The notes under the pieces are model-generated. The model did not search any database and was not told where the DNA came from. It was given only the letters and a program-made list of their open reading frames with translations. A DNA stretch of 64,000 nucleotides, from the NCBI GenBank assembly GCA_963556045.3, contig CAUVYA020000002.1, forward strand, positions 1,984,001 to 2,048,000, written 5' to 3'. This document shows, piece after piece, positions 9,624-17,827 of this stretch. Source of the stretch: UBA4781 sp963556045 (lineage in GTDB: Bacteria > Chloroflexota > Anaerolineae > Anaerolineales > Anaerolineaceae). The translations under genes were made by a program, and so were the position numbers. The stretch's first letter is position 1. Each line of letters starts with the position of its first letter.

Positions 9624-10313
9624 TTATTGAGCAGAAGTGTTGAAGAAATATTCCTGACCATAACAATCGGTACCATAGTAGCTGCTGCAGTCATCCGATT
9701 CAAGCCGAACAATAATGGTTTCAAAACCTCGTAAGGCATCGGGAATATTTAACGTTACCTGGAAACCGGGGCTTCCATCGGCACTGTAAACAGCCGTACC
9801 GACAACGATGCCCTGCTCAGCTTCTGTTCCATTGGGACGCATGGTGAAAGTGATGTTCCAGTCCTTTAACAACCAGCCATTGGTGCCCTGCATGGTTACG
9901 CTTTTATCCTGGATCACACTAACTGTGCAAATGAACAAACCCGGACCGCAGGAAGTGTTGTTGTAAGTAAGTGTTACAACTGGCGGTGGACCAGCCGTGG
10001 CAGTGGGGAGAGCAGGCACTGCTGTAGCAGCAGGCGTATTGGTAGCTGCTGTGGTGGTGTCACCGTTTTCTGTTGTTGCTTCTGTTGTTGTTTCAGCGGC
10101 GGGAGTTCCATCTCCAGAAGCCAGCGCCATTGCGGTTTGCGTTCCCGCGATGATTTCTTTCATCAACTGCGATTGAGTTGAAACGGGGTTTGGGGGGGTG
10201 GCATTCGTGGTTGGTACACTATCAGGAGTACCACTGGCAGGACGTACACAGGCAGAAAAAATAAGCGATAACAGGATGAATAGGGCTAATGAGAAATAGG
10301 CACGCTTTTTCAT
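9624..10313 (-). CDS. Lipoprotein with Thr/Ala/Pro-rich linker, function unknown
   Basis: 229-residue predicted lipoprotein. A basic N-terminus and hydrophobic core end in the lipobox I-F-S-A-C (Cys22). Residues about 25-110 are low-complexity Thr/Ala/Pro (for example TTTAATNTPAATAVPALPTATAGPPP), a linker style common in Anaerolineae surface proteins. The C-terminal ~115 residues look folded, beta-rich and hold four Cys (SCGPGLFIC and DDCSSYYGTDC) that could form disulfides. No family is recognised. It is monocistronic, with a terminator at 9582-9612. Possibly a surface-exposed binding or structural protein; this is inference. Confidence 0.72.
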   Translation of the reverse strand: MKKRAYFSLALFILLSLIFSACVRPASGTPDSVPTTNATPPNPVSTQSQLMKEIIAGTQTAMALASGDGTPAAETTTEATTENGDTTTAATNTPAATAVPALPTATAGPPPVVTLTYNNTSCGPGLFICTVSVIQDKSVTMQGTNGWLLKDWNITFTMRPNGTEAEQGIVVGTAVYSADGSPGFQVTLNIPDALRGFETIIVRLESDDCSSYYGTDCYGQEYFFNTSAQ

Positions 10314-10400
10314 GTAAATCTCCTTTATTATCTTCCCTCCGAAAAAATAGAAAATAATTCTTATTAATGTATGTTAGCACGTGCCAGTTTGCACGTCAAG

Positions 10401-10442
10401 GAAAAGAAAGGGCATGAAAATTATAATTCATGCCCTTTCTTT
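10401..10442 (-). terminator. Intrinsic terminator of the SPFH gene
   Basis: Long perfect 16-base-pair stem aaagaaagggcatgaa (10403-10418) / ttcatgccctttcttt (10427-10442) with an 8-base loop. It starts 8 bases after the SPFH stop codon on the minus strand. The following minus-strand tail is ccttgac, so it lacks a clean T run beyond the stem. Confidence 0.75.
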
Positions 10443-10449
10443 GAGGCAA

Positions 10450-11460
10450 TTAAGGTGTCTCAGGAAGCTGGAAAATGAAGGGGTTTTCATTTGGCAGGAG
10501 CATCGTGTTGATGGTGGGAGTCAGTTTTGTGATGTATTGGTATGTAAGCAGATCGGGATTATTCTGAAGGATATCAGACAAAAGTGCCAGCGCGTCGGCT
10601 TCTGCCTGGGCTTCGATCATACGTGCTTGCGCAGCGCCTTCTGCTGCAATGATCTTGGCTTCGGCTTCTCCACGGGCAAGCTCGACAGCCTGTAATGCTT
10701 CCTGTTTCTTTTGCTCCACCACGAATTTTTGCTGCTCGACCTGCTGTTCTGCAATCTGCTTCTGCTCTACTGAGGCAGCGTATTCTGGTGAGAAAGTGAT
10801 GTTGCGCAGTACGAAATCGACCATACTTAAGCCATTTTCAGCCAGCTTTTCCGAAAGTTGGGATTCGATGTAATCCACCAGTTCAAAACGTTTTTCGCTG
10901 ATGATCTCTTCCACACCGAATTTGGAAACACCATCCCTGATGACCCCGCGCGATTGCGCGCGCACCAGATCTGTTGCGTAGCGATCTTGCCACAAAATGT
11001 GAACCTGTACGACTTTCTGCGGGTCGATCTCGAAGATCACGCTGGCGTCCACAAAAATCTCCTGCCCATCAGAAGTTCGCGCAGAGATGGAATCATCACC
11101 AACGATATCCCCTTCATTCTGCACGATGGACATGGTGTAGGTTTGTCTCGAAATAGGATAAATTTCAACTCTTTCAAAGAAAGGTATGATCCATCGCAGC
11201 CCCGGTTGAAATACCTGGCTGCGGTAGCCGTCTGGGTTCAAAGCGGAAATGACGATCCCTCTTTCCTGCGGCTCAATGAAAACCAGACCGGCGCTTAAAA
11301 TGGAAAAAACCAGGCTGGCAGCGATGACGGAAATAATGGTTCTTCGACTGTTCTTAACGGCTTTCCCGCGGGCTGTCTGCACAACGATGTACACGATCAC
11401 ACCGATGACTGCCAGCCACAAAACCACCGAAATTCTTGAAAGTAGATCAGTAATTCTCAT
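10450..11460 (-). CDS. SPFH/Band 7 (prohibitin-like) membrane protein
   Basis: 336 residues. Two N-terminal hydrophobic segments (about 10-30 and 43-65) anchor it. They are followed by the SPFH/Band 7 core (V-F-I-E-P-Q-E-R-G-I-V then 'PGLRWIIPFFERVEIYPISRQTYTM'), and a long charged, Glu/Gln/Ala-rich coiled coil (about 230-300: EQQVEQQKFVVEQKKQEALQAVELARGEAEAKIIAAEGAAQARMIEAQAEADA) as in HflC/prohibitin oligomers. Such proteins form membrane rings and often guard proteases or organise microdomains. AAGGAG lies 5 bases before the ATG. No protease or NfeD partner is adjacent, so its client is unknown. Confidence 0.87.
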   Translation of the reverse strand: MRITDLLSRISVVLWLAVIGVIVYIVVQTARGKAVKNSRRTIISVIAASLVFSILSAGLVFIEPQERGIVISALNPDGYRSQVFQPGLRWIIPFFERVEIYPISRQTYTMSIVQNEGDIVGDDSISARTSDGQEIFVDASVIFEIDPQKVVQVHILWQDRYATDLVRAQSRGVIRDGVSKFGVEEIISEKRFELVDYIESQLSEKLAENGLSMVDFVLRNITFSPEYAASVEQKQIAEQQVEQQKFVVEQKKQEALQAVELARGEAEAKIIAAEGAAQARMIEAQAEADALALLSDILQNNPDLLTYQYITKLTPTINTMLLPNENPFIFQLPETP

Positions 11461-11554
11461 GACTTCTCCTTAATGTGTGAGAGATGGGTTAATTATGGCA
11501 AAACAAATGGGAATTTTTATTAATTCCGTGTTAATTCCGGTCGTTCATATACTG

Positions 11555-11992
11555 CTAATTTTCCAGCCAGATGGTGACCGGACCATCGTTGACCAGTGAA
11601 ACCAGCATATGCGCCCCGAAAATACCTTCTTTAACAGGAATTCCATAATCTCGCAGCACATTGCAGAATTGCACAATCAATGGTTGTGCGATCTCAGGAG
11701 GGGCTGCTTTGACAAAGGATGGTCGGTTGCCTTTTTGTGTATTCGCCATCAGGGTGAATTGGGAGATCACCAGAACTTCCCCCTTTACATCTAGAACGGA
11801 TACGTTCATTTTCTGCTGGTCATCTTCAAAAATACGCAGGTTGGCTATCTTTTTACAGAGTGGAAGAACATTTTCCAGGGTATCATCTTGCTCGATGCCT
11901 AAAAGGATCAATAAACCCTGATGAATGGAAGAAATAACTTCGCCATCAACTGTTACAGAACTCTGTTGAACGCGCTGTAGTACTGCTTTCAT
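11555..11992 (-). CDS. dtd: D-aminoacyl-tRNA deacylase
   Basis: 145-residue proofreading enzyme that hydrolyses D-aminoacyl-tRNA (and Gly-tRNAAla). The family signatures are intact: MKAVLQRV at the N-terminus, S-Q-F-T-L-M-A near residue 77, G-N-R-P-S-F and the C-terminal N-D-G-P-V-T cross-subunit motif. Length is typical. It is the last gene of a minus-strand operon SelW-like/trpS/dtd, starting 7 bases after the trpS stop. The pairing with a tRNA synthetase fits its role in translation quality control. Confidence 0.95.
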   Translation of the reverse strand: MKAVLQRVQQSSVTVDGEVISSIHQGLLILLGIEQDDTLENVLPLCKKIANLRIFEDDQQKMNVSVLDVKGEVLVISQFTLMANTQKGNRPSFVKAAPPEIAQPLIVQFCNVLRDYGIPVKEGIFGAHMLVSLVNDGPVTIWLEN

Positions 11993-11998
11993 AGCGGC

Positions 11999-12985
11999 TT
12001 ACGGTAAACCGACTGCATCCCGCACTTCACGCATGGTTTCTTGCGCGATGATCCTTGCTCGATCAGCTCCATTTTCCAGGATATCCCACACGTGTTTGGG
12101 ATTTGTCGCGATCTCAGACCGTTTGGCGCGGAAAGGTGCCAGATGTGCATTCAGGTTCTTTGCATACAATTTTTTACAATCCACGCAGCCAATACCGGCG
12201 CGCCGGCATTCTGTATTAACCATTTCTACTTCTTCCGGTGCAGAAAATATCTTGTGCATGGTGAACACGTTGCACACATCAGGATCACCCGGATCGTCGC
12301 GGCGCAGGCGCTGCGGGTCTGTCAGCATCTGCATGATGCGTTTCTGTGTCTCCTCCGGTGAAGCTGCTATTTCAATATGATTGTTGAGACTTTTCCCCAT
12401 TTTCTGCTGCCCATCAATACCCAGAACTTTTGGAACCTCGGTTACTTTCATGGCAGGTTCGACCAGCACTTTCTTCCCGTAGCGATAGTTGAACGAGCGG
12501 GCAATTTCACGGGTGAACTCGATATGCGGAGCCTGATCTACCCCAACCGGAACGAAGTTGGCTTTATAGAGCATGATGTCCGCTGCCATTAAAACCGGGT
12601 ATCCTACCAATCCATAGTTGACATTATTGGGCTGTTCGCGTACTTTTTCCTTGAAAGTCGGCAGATCGGTCAATTTGCCGAGTGGGGTGACCATGGAAAG
12701 CAGTGTGTGCAGTTCCATGACCTCCGGAACGTGACTTTGAATGAAAACGATCGTTTCGTCAGGACGCACTCCGGCTGCCAGCCAATCGAGCGCCATTTCC
12801 AGTGTATTCTGTTTCAAATCCTGTGTGGTCTCAACCGTCGTGAGAGCATGAATATCTACGATACAGTAGATGCAGTCATATTCTTTTTGAAGATCCACAT
12901 AGTTTCTGATGGCACCCAGGTAGTTCCCTAAGTGCTGCCTTCCGGTAGGTCTGGCACCTGAAAAAACACGTCCTTTTTTACCCAT
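11999..12985 (-). CDS. trpS: Tryptophanyl-tRNA synthetase
   Basis: 328-residue class I synthetase charging tRNATrp. N-terminal 'RVFSGARPTGRQHLGNYLGAI' contains the HIGH-equivalent H-L-G-N (near residues 18-21), and K-M-G-K-S near 195-199 is the KMSKS loop. 'DQAPHIEFTREIARSFN' is the Trp/tRNA-binding helix. A four-Cys-like insert (CRRAGIGCVDCKK near 270) is present, as in the subset of TrpRS with extra cysteines in that region. The ATG lies 4 bases after the stop of the SelW-like gene, with dtd behind it. Confidence 0.96.
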   Translation of the reverse strand: MGKKGRVFSGARPTGRQHLGNYLGAIRNYVDLQKEYDCIYCIVDIHALTTVETTQDLKQNTLEMALDWLAAGVRPDETIVFIQSHVPEVMELHTLLSMVTPLGKLTDLPTFKEKVREQPNNVNYGLVGYPVLMAADIMLYKANFVPVGVDQAPHIEFTREIARSFNYRYGKKVLVEPAMKVTEVPKVLGIDGQQKMGKSLNNHIEIAASPEETQKRIMQMLTDPQRLRRDDPGDPDVCNVFTMHKIFSAPEEVEMVNTECRRAGIGCVDCKKLYAKNLNAHLAPFRAKRSEIATNPKHVWDILENGADRARIIAQETMREVRDAVGLP

Positions 12986-12988
12986 GCT

Positions 12989-13237
12989 TTATCCTTTGTT
13001 TTGCATAAAGATAAGATTGATGATTTCATCTGGTTGAGGCAGTCTGCCGCTTTTTTGTTTGGAGTAGATCAGATCATCGTTCACTGTTACATCGAAGGTG
13101 CCGATCTTCCTTGAAGGGATCAAAGTGATCGCGCTTTCGGGTAGTCCAAACTGGTCAGCCAGAATGGCTGCCAGGTCCTTCGCGTTCTTCTCGAATTGAC
13201 ACGGTTCACAATACTCAATCGACAATTTACTGATCAT
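12989..13237 (-). CDS. SelW/Rdx-family thioredoxin-like protein with CxxC
   Basis: 82 residues. The N-terminal beta strand 'KLSIEYCEPCQFEKNA' carries a C-E-P-C motif at the position of the CxxU/CxxC redox centre of selenoprotein W/Rdx proteins. A later 'GTFDVTVNDDLIYSKQKSGRLPQPDEI' matches the family's G-x-F-(E/D)-V…S-K…G-x-x-P ending. This version uses Cys, not selenocysteine. A thiol-redox role is inferred; the physiological partner of the family is poorly known. First gene of the trpS-dtd operon. A minus-strand TATAAT (plus 13262-13267) lies about 25 bases upstream and may be its -10 box. Confidence 0.82.
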   Translation of the reverse strand: MISKLSIEYCEPCQFEKNAKDLAAILADQFGLPESAITLIPSRKIGTFDVTVNDDLIYSKQKSGRLPQPDEIINLIFMQNKG

Positions 13238-13302
13238 GGCGTCTCCCAGATGAATATCATCATTATAACGTAAACAGCCTTCGCCTTTGGTAAAATCTAT
13301 CT

Positions 13303-13932
13303 ATGATGGGATTTCCTGAAGGCGTGCCGCTCATGAAACGGATATTGGATATCCTCGTATCCTTATTCCTGCTTATTCTGCTTTCTCCTTTCTTTTTGAT
13401 CCTCTCTTTCCTTGTTCTTGTAAATCAGGGTTTTCCGATCTTCTTCTCACAGGAGCGTCCCGGGTTGACCGGAAAGGTCTTTCGCATGTGGAAGTTCCGC
13501 ACGATGAGCAACCGCCGTGATGAGCAGGGCGGGCTGCTCCCGGATGCCGAGCGTTTGACGTCAACAGGGCGATTTCTGCGCAGATACAGCCTTGATGAGC
13601 TGCCCGAACTGGTGAATGTTCTCAAGGGGGATATGAGCCTGGTTGGACCGCGACCCTTGCTGATTGCCTATCTGGAAAGATATTCCCCCGAGCAGGCACG
13701 CCGCCACCTGGTTTTACCGGGTATGACCGGCTGGGCGCAGGTGAATGGGCGCAATGCCATTTCATGGCAGAAGAAATTTGAATTGGACGTTTGGTATGTG
13801 GATCACTGGTCTTTCGGTTTGGACTTAAAGATCCTGTGGATGACGATCGGAAAAGTGTTTCATGGAGCAGATATCGCTCAACCCGGCAGGGCGACCATGG
13901 ATGAATTCATGGGCAATGATGCTGAAAAGTGA
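13303..13932 (+). CDS. Polyprenyl-phosphate sugar-1-phosphate transferase, PglC-like
   Basis: 209-residue monotopic phosphoglycosyl transferase that loads a sugar phosphate from a UDP-sugar on undecaprenyl phosphate, the first step of a lipid-linked glycan. One N-terminal re-entrant hydrophobic segment (about 13-40) is followed by P-I-F-F-S-Q-E-R-P-G, K-F-R-T-M, 'RFLRRYSLDELPELVNVLKGDMSLVGPRP' (D-E catalytic pair, L-V-G-P-R-P) and 'PGMTGWAQVNGRN'. This is the minimal PglC/WcaJ-C-terminal form. The translation start is unsure: ATG 13303 lies only 7 bases behind a TAAAAT box (13291-13296), suggesting leaderless translation; ATG 13333 is the other option. Confidence 0.92.
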   Translation: MMGFPEGVPLMKRILDILVSLFLLILLSPFFLILSFLVLVNQGFPIFFSQERPGLTGKVFRMWKFRTMSNRRDEQGGLLPDAERLTSTGRFLRRYSLDELPELVNVLKGDMSLVGPRPLLIAYLERYSPEQARRHLVLPGMTGWAQVNGRNAISWQKKFELDVWYVDHWSFGLDLKILWMTIGKVFHGADIAQPGRATMDEFMGNDAEK

Positions 13933-14931
13933 TCATTCTGCCATGGGATCCAGCGTGTAGATGCGATTTGCCTGAAGTTCTTCGATCACATTTTGGAGAA
14001 GCTGCATCTTGCCCGCGCTGATGAAACCGGAATCGCTGTCGACCAGCGATAAACTGGCGTTGAGGGTTTGACCGCCATTCCCCTGCAGCACAGAATCCCA
14101 GATCTCTCGCAAGGGGGTGAACCCGTCAATGAGAAATGTGCCTGCCCAGACTGGCAGAGCCTCAACGGGTGGCGTGGAAATTCCGATGACCTTTACATTT
14201 GTCTGCGCGATATGGTTGAACAATTCAGCGGAATATGCCTGGGGAGGAATGTACATGAAAAGAATGGTGTTCGCGTTCACCTCGTCAAATGCAGCGATCC
14301 AATCAACTGCACTGCTGGATTGGGATATCTCTTTGGTGAACGGATAGCTGTTCAGGGGAGTGATCAAAGCGCTGCATGCTCCGCAGAAAAACCTCGCTCC
14401 CTTCCCGTAAGCGGTATTTTTGGCTGTGTCTTCACTGGTCAATAATGCGCCGCCGCGAAAATTATCTGCCAGCATGACGGATGCATACCCTGCCATAAAA
14501 GTCTGGTAGGTGTTGTCTGACCGAATGATGGTCACGTTTTGTGAGGGTGTCCAATCCTGGTCACTGATCACGATGAATTGTGTGTTGGGGGCATCATTTG
14601 CCAGGCTGCCCAGATTGTTGGGATGAAAAAGGAAAACCAGCACTTTGATATCAGATGTGAGTTCACGGGAATTAATGGATGTCCGTGATTCAAATTCCAG
14701 CCCGGAAGCTGCGGCTAGTTCCTGAACGGTCGCAGCCGCGTTTTCCAGCGTCCAGGCATCCTGAACATCGCCTGTGATCACGACTACCCGATCTGGTGCT
14801 GTGGTAGGGCTGGGCTGTACTTCTACGATAGGCGTGTCTGTGACAGCGGAAGGTTCATTTTTCGGCGAGCATGCGAACAATACACTGGATAAAAATACCA
14901 GCACGATGAATCCGGATAAAATTTTTCTCAT
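13933..14931 (-). CDS. Lipoprotein with BMP/periplasmic-binding fold
   Basis: 332-residue predicted lipoprotein (lipobox L-F-A-C, Cys21) with a short Thr/Pro linker (PIVEVQPSPTTAPD). The body resembles basic-membrane-protein/sugar-binding type substrate-binding proteins: 'DRVVVITGDVQDAWTLENAA', then alternating beta/alpha segments including 'NTQFIVISDQDW', 'AGYASVMLADNFRGGALLTSED' and 'TNVKVIGISTPPVEALPVWAGTFLIDGFTPLREIWDSVL'. No transporter genes are adjacent, so it may be an orphan receptor or bind a nucleoside-like ligand; ligand unknown. It converges on the sugar transferase with no gap (stops are adjacent) and diverges from the phosphohexomutase gene. Confidence 0.62.
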   Translation of the reverse strand: MRKILSGFIVLVFLSSVLFACSPKNEPSAVTDTPIVEVQPSPTTAPDRVVVITGDVQDAWTLENAAATVQELAAASGLEFESRTSINSRELTSDIKVLVFLFHPNNLGSLANDAPNTQFIVISDQDWTPSQNVTIIRSDNTYQTFMAGYASVMLADNFRGGALLTSEDTAKNTAYGKGARFFCGACSALITPLNSYPFTKEISQSSSAVDWIAAFDEVNANTILFMYIPPQAYSAELFNHIAQTNVKVIGISTPPVEALPVWAGTFLIDGFTPLREIWDSVLQGNGGQTLNASLSLVDSDSGFISAGKMQLLQNVIEELQANRIYTLDPMAE

Positions 14932-14940
14932 AGGCGCTAT

Positions 14941-14970
14941 TTTACACCATGTACGGGATTAGGTTATAAT
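14941..14970 (+). promoter_or_regulatory. Promoter of the phosphohexomutase gene
   Basis: TTTACA at 14941-14946 and TATAAT at 14965-14970, 18 bases apart, on the plus strand just upstream of the divergent lipoprotein gene. The predicted start near 14977 gives a leader of about 108 bases that contains two hairpins. Confidence 0.7.
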
Positions 14971-14976
14971 ATTCAG

Positions 14977-15084
14977 GTGATATCGAAAAGATTGTTTTGA
15001 TCTTTGATGGAACGCTTAGCCCGCTGTGAGTCTTTCTCACGCGGACTTTTTATTAGAATTATTTCAGCCAGCAGGAGAAAGAAG
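14977..15084 (+). promoter_or_regulatory. Structured leader of the phosphohexomutase gene
   Basis: Two hairpins are visible: aaagat (14987-14992)/atcttt (15000-15005), then ccgc-t-gtgag (15021-15030)/ctcac-gcgg (15036-15044), followed by acttttta, an intrinsic-terminator layout. The loop and arm bases tctttctc (15031-15038) are also perfectly complementary to gagaaaga (15075-15082), which includes part of the AGGAG ribosome-binding site. The leader could therefore switch between termination and RBS masking. Complementarity is seen; regulation is inferred. Confidence 0.5.
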
Positions 15085-16545
15085 ATGCCAATTCATTTTG
15101 GAACCGATGGGTGGCGCGCCGTTATCTCAGATACATTCACTTTTCACAACCTTCGCCTGGTCAGCCAGGCTATTGCCGATGCGGTTGCCTCAGAAGGATG
15201 GATCAACGGAACGCGGCTTGAGAAAAAACCTGACCTGCATAAGGTTGTGGTTGGTTTTGATACCCGTTTTTTGTCCGATCGTTATGCCAAGGAAGCAGCG
15301 CGCGTGCTGGCTGCCAATGGTTTTCATGTTTTATTATGCCAATCAGATGCCCCCACTCCCGTTGTGTCGTATGCGGTCAGCCATCTGAATGCGATTGCTG
15401 GTATCATGATCACCGCTTCGCATAATGCTCCGCGCTATAACGGCATTAAGCTAAAAGCCTGCTATGGTGGGTCAGCTTCTCCTGACCAATGCCGTAAGGT
15501 GGAAGTGTATCTGAACGATAATGAAGAACAGGGCAGGGGTCCGAACTTGATGGATTTTGACATCGCCCGCAATGAAGGGTTGATCAGCCGCTTTAATCCC
15601 ATTCCTGACTATTATCAGCACTTGCGGACATTGATCGATTTCAATGTGATCGCAGAAAATCCTCAATATATTGTGGTGGATTCCATGTACGGTTCTGGTA
15701 GAGGTGTCATCAAAGGTATATTAGAGGGAACAGGTTGTGAAGTCTATGAAATTCGTGGTGAGATGAACCCGGGATTTGGGGGAGTGCACCCCGAGCCCAT
15801 CGCGAATTATTTAAAAGCACTTTCAGGTGCCATCATCAACGGCAAAGGTACCCTGGGGTTGGCAACAGATGGTGACGCAGACCGTATTGGCGCGATGGAT
15901 GAGCGCGGGATGTTTGTTGATCCTCATCGTATTATGGCGCTTGCCATCCGCTACCTGGTAGAAAAGAAAAAAATGACTGGCGCTATTGTGCGCACAGTTT
16001 CTACCACCCGCATGGTTGACCGTTTGGCAAAAAGATATGGGCTGCCGGTCTACGAAACCCCGGTAGGCTTTAACCATATCGCAGATTATATGCTGAATGA
16101 GCCGGTTTTGATCGGTGGAGAAGAATCAGGTGGTATATCGTTCCTTGGTCATATCCCAGAAGGAGATGGAATATTGATGGGATTACTGATCACAGAAATA
16201 GTTGCAGAATCAGGCAGCAGTCTTTCGGAATTGGTGGAGGACCTTCTTGAAGATGTGGGTCCTGCCGATTACGCACGAACAGATCTACGCCTCAAACGTC
16301 CTGTGGCAAAACAAAAGATGGTGGATAGTCTGAAATCGGATGCCCCAGCTTCTATCGGTGGTGAATCTGTCGTGGAAGTGGTTGCTCTGGATGGTGTGAA
16401 ATATATTCTTGCGGATGATTCCTGGCTTCTGATCCGTCCCTCCGGAACCGAGCCGGTGCTGCGCGTGTATGCTGAAGGTCGCTCCCCTGAAATGGTCAAA
16501 GCCCTGCTGCATTACGGTGAAGAAGTAGCCGAAAAACTCCAGTAA
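15085..16545 (+). CDS. Phosphoglucomutase/phosphomannomutase (alpha-D-phosphohexomutase)
   Basis: 486-residue enzyme interconverting hexose-1-phosphate and hexose-6-phosphate, supplying nucleotide-sugar precursors. All four family signatures are visible: 'FGTDGWRAV' at the N-terminus; phosphoserine loop 'TASHNAPRYNGIK' near residue 113; metal-binding D-G-D-A-D-R near 260; sugar-binding G-E-E-S-G-G near 345; phosphate-binding R-P-S-G-T-E-P near 450. I chose ATG 15085 because AGGAGAAAGAAG precedes it and homology begins there; the frame is open upstream from 15004 within the leader. Followed by a terminator at 16547. It probably feeds the surface-glycan genes downstream. Confidence 0.93.
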   Translation: MPIHFGTDGWRAVISDTFTFHNLRLVSQAIADAVASEGWINGTRLEKKPDLHKVVVGFDTRFLSDRYAKEAARVLAANGFHVLLCQSDAPTPVVSYAVSHLNAIAGIMITASHNAPRYNGIKLKACYGGSASPDQCRKVEVYLNDNEEQGRGPNLMDFDIARNEGLISRFNPIPDYYQHLRTLIDFNVIAENPQYIVVDSMYGSGRGVIKGILEGTGCEVYEIRGEMNPGFGGVHPEPIANYLKALSGAIINGKGTLGLATDGDADRIGAMDERGMFVDPHRIMALAIRYLVEKKKMTGAIVRTVSTTRMVDRLAKRYGLPVYETPVGFNHIADYMLNEPVLIGGEESGGISFLGHIPEGDGILMGLLITEIVAESGSSLSELVEDLLEDVGPADYARTDLRLKRPVAKQKMVDSLKSDAPASIGGESVVEVVALDGVKYILADDSWLLIRPSGTEPVLRVYAEGRSPEMVKALLHYGEEVAEKLQ

Positions 16546-16546
16546 T

Positions 16547-16574
16547 AAAAAACCTTCCGTTAGGAAGGTTTTTT
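16547..16574. terminator. Bidirectional intrinsic terminator
   Basis: Perfect 12-base-pair stem aaaaaaccttcc (16547-16558) / ggaaggtttttt (16563-16574), loop gtta. It separates the converging phosphohexomutase gene and the small membrane protein gene and works in both directions. Confidence 0.9.
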
Positions 16575-16577
16575 CTA

Positions 16578-16991
16578 TTATTCAGAAGCGTCTTGTGTCA
16601 ATTGAAATTCTGCCACATCTGTTAATTGCACAGCTACAGTCTGGGTGTGAACAAAGGATGGGTCGGTCGGTGCAACAGTCGCGGTTGGTGGTATTGCAGT
16701 GGCAGTCGTGGTTGCTTCCGGCAATGACTTCTCTGATTGAGAAAGGCTTTCCTGTGTTTTTGTTCGGTAGGAATCGGCTGTTTGCTGCGCGTACTGCACT
16801 GCTTCAGCATCCCAGGCAGCCAGCGTTTGCTGGATAAAGAGCGCCCCTGCCACAATTACGAGCAGGAAAAAGATCCACCACCCGGGATGTCCCCGCTTTT
16901 TCTCTTGAACGGTAGATTTTGCCTGCGATCGTGTGATCGGTTCTTCTTCAGGAAATTCCTGTGGAATGACTTCTTTTTTTTCGTGTTCCAT
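16578..16991 (-). CDS. Single-pass membrane protein with Thr/Pro-rich tail
   Basis: 137 residues, no family recognised. It has a charged acidic N-terminus (about 1-35), one transmembrane helix 'GWWIFFLLVIVAGALFIQQ' (about 37-55), a polar segment that may form a coiled coil (about 58-90), and a Thr/Pro/Ala tail. The topology suggests an outward-facing tail. It lies 25 bases downstream of the zinc-ribbon gene on the same strand, so the two are probably co-transcribed. Function unknown. Confidence 0.6.
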   Translation of the reverse strand: MEHEKKEVIPQEFPEEEPITRSQAKSTVQEKKRGHPGWWIFFLLVIVAGALFIQQTLAAWDAEAVQYAQQTADSYRTKTQESLSQSEKSLPEATTTATAIPPTATVAPTDPSFVHTQTVAVQLTDVAEFQLTQDASE

Positions 16992-17016
16992 ATTTTATAT
17001 ATCCCTGTTATTGTGT

Positions 17017-17475
17017 TCACTTCTCAGTTTGATCTGAAAATGGAGTGAAACCATCGGGTAATTCATCCGATCCATTTTCAGCAAGGGTATCACTGGATTG
17101 CTGGTCATCTTGAACGCTGTCCGGGTTTTCTTGTGATTGAGCAGGTTTTCGTTTTTGGGTTTCGAACAATTGCTGCTGCTGCCAATCATTCTCAGGCTCT
17201 TCCTCAACGGTATCAGCCGCAATGAGTTCCCTTACCTTCCGCAGCCATTCGGGAGCATCCTCTTTTGAGCGAGGGGGCTTCTGGTCAAGACTTGATTTTA
17301 CGAAGGAGGAACCATCCCCCGTACCATTCAATATGTCTTCATCCGATAAAAGACTTTTCTGCTGTGTATCTTTTTCATCAACGAGTGGAGATTGACAGTA
17401 CCAGCATTTTCTGGCTTTGGGCAGGTTCGGTCTTCCACAAACCGGGCACTTTATTTCATCAGGTGTATTGTCCAT
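17017..17475 (-). CDS. Zinc-ribbon protein, acidic tail
   Basis: 152 residues from the chosen ATG at 17475 (MDNTPDEIKCP...). A treble-cleft/zinc-ribbon motif C-P-V-C-(12)-C-W-Y-C occupies residues about 10-28. The remainder is polar, Asp/Glu/Gln-rich and probably disordered. The frame is open upstream to 17577, but that stretch is AT-rich and not protein-like. No clear Shine-Dalgarno precedes the ATG. A TATACT box on the minus strand lies about 30 bases upstream (plus near 17500). With the single-pass protein downstream it forms a small operon whose function is unknown. Confidence 0.62.
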   Translation of the reverse strand: MDNTPDEIKCPVCGRPNLPKARKCWYCQSPLVDEKDTQQKSLLSDEDILNGTGDGSSFVKSSLDQKPPRSKEDAPEWLRKVRELIAADTVEEEPENDWQQQQLFETQKRKPAQSQENPDSVQDDQQSSDTLAENGSDELPDGFTPFSDQTEK

Positions 17476-17827
17476 AAGATGGCTCAATATTTTTTTTGAG
17501 TATAGCACAATTGTTTCTTTATAATACCTGTTGCTGTGGTTTTTTGCATGGGTAGATTGGCATATTCTAAAAAACAAACGGAATAGCTATGCTAAAAAAA
17601 TTCCGAAAATCTCAAACCAGCAGCCATCATTGAGAAAAATGAAGAAAACATGGATCGCAAACGAAAAATTGTATCGGATAGATTGAAGTAATGGACAGTA
17701 TCAAAATAGTTTACCTTATGACAAGGGTGATAAATAATAAGAAACTGTGATCGCAGAAATTACAGGAATGAACGTTCGTATGCCATGGAAAATTATCTTG
17801 GAATCTGTTATTGATCAATTCTATTCG

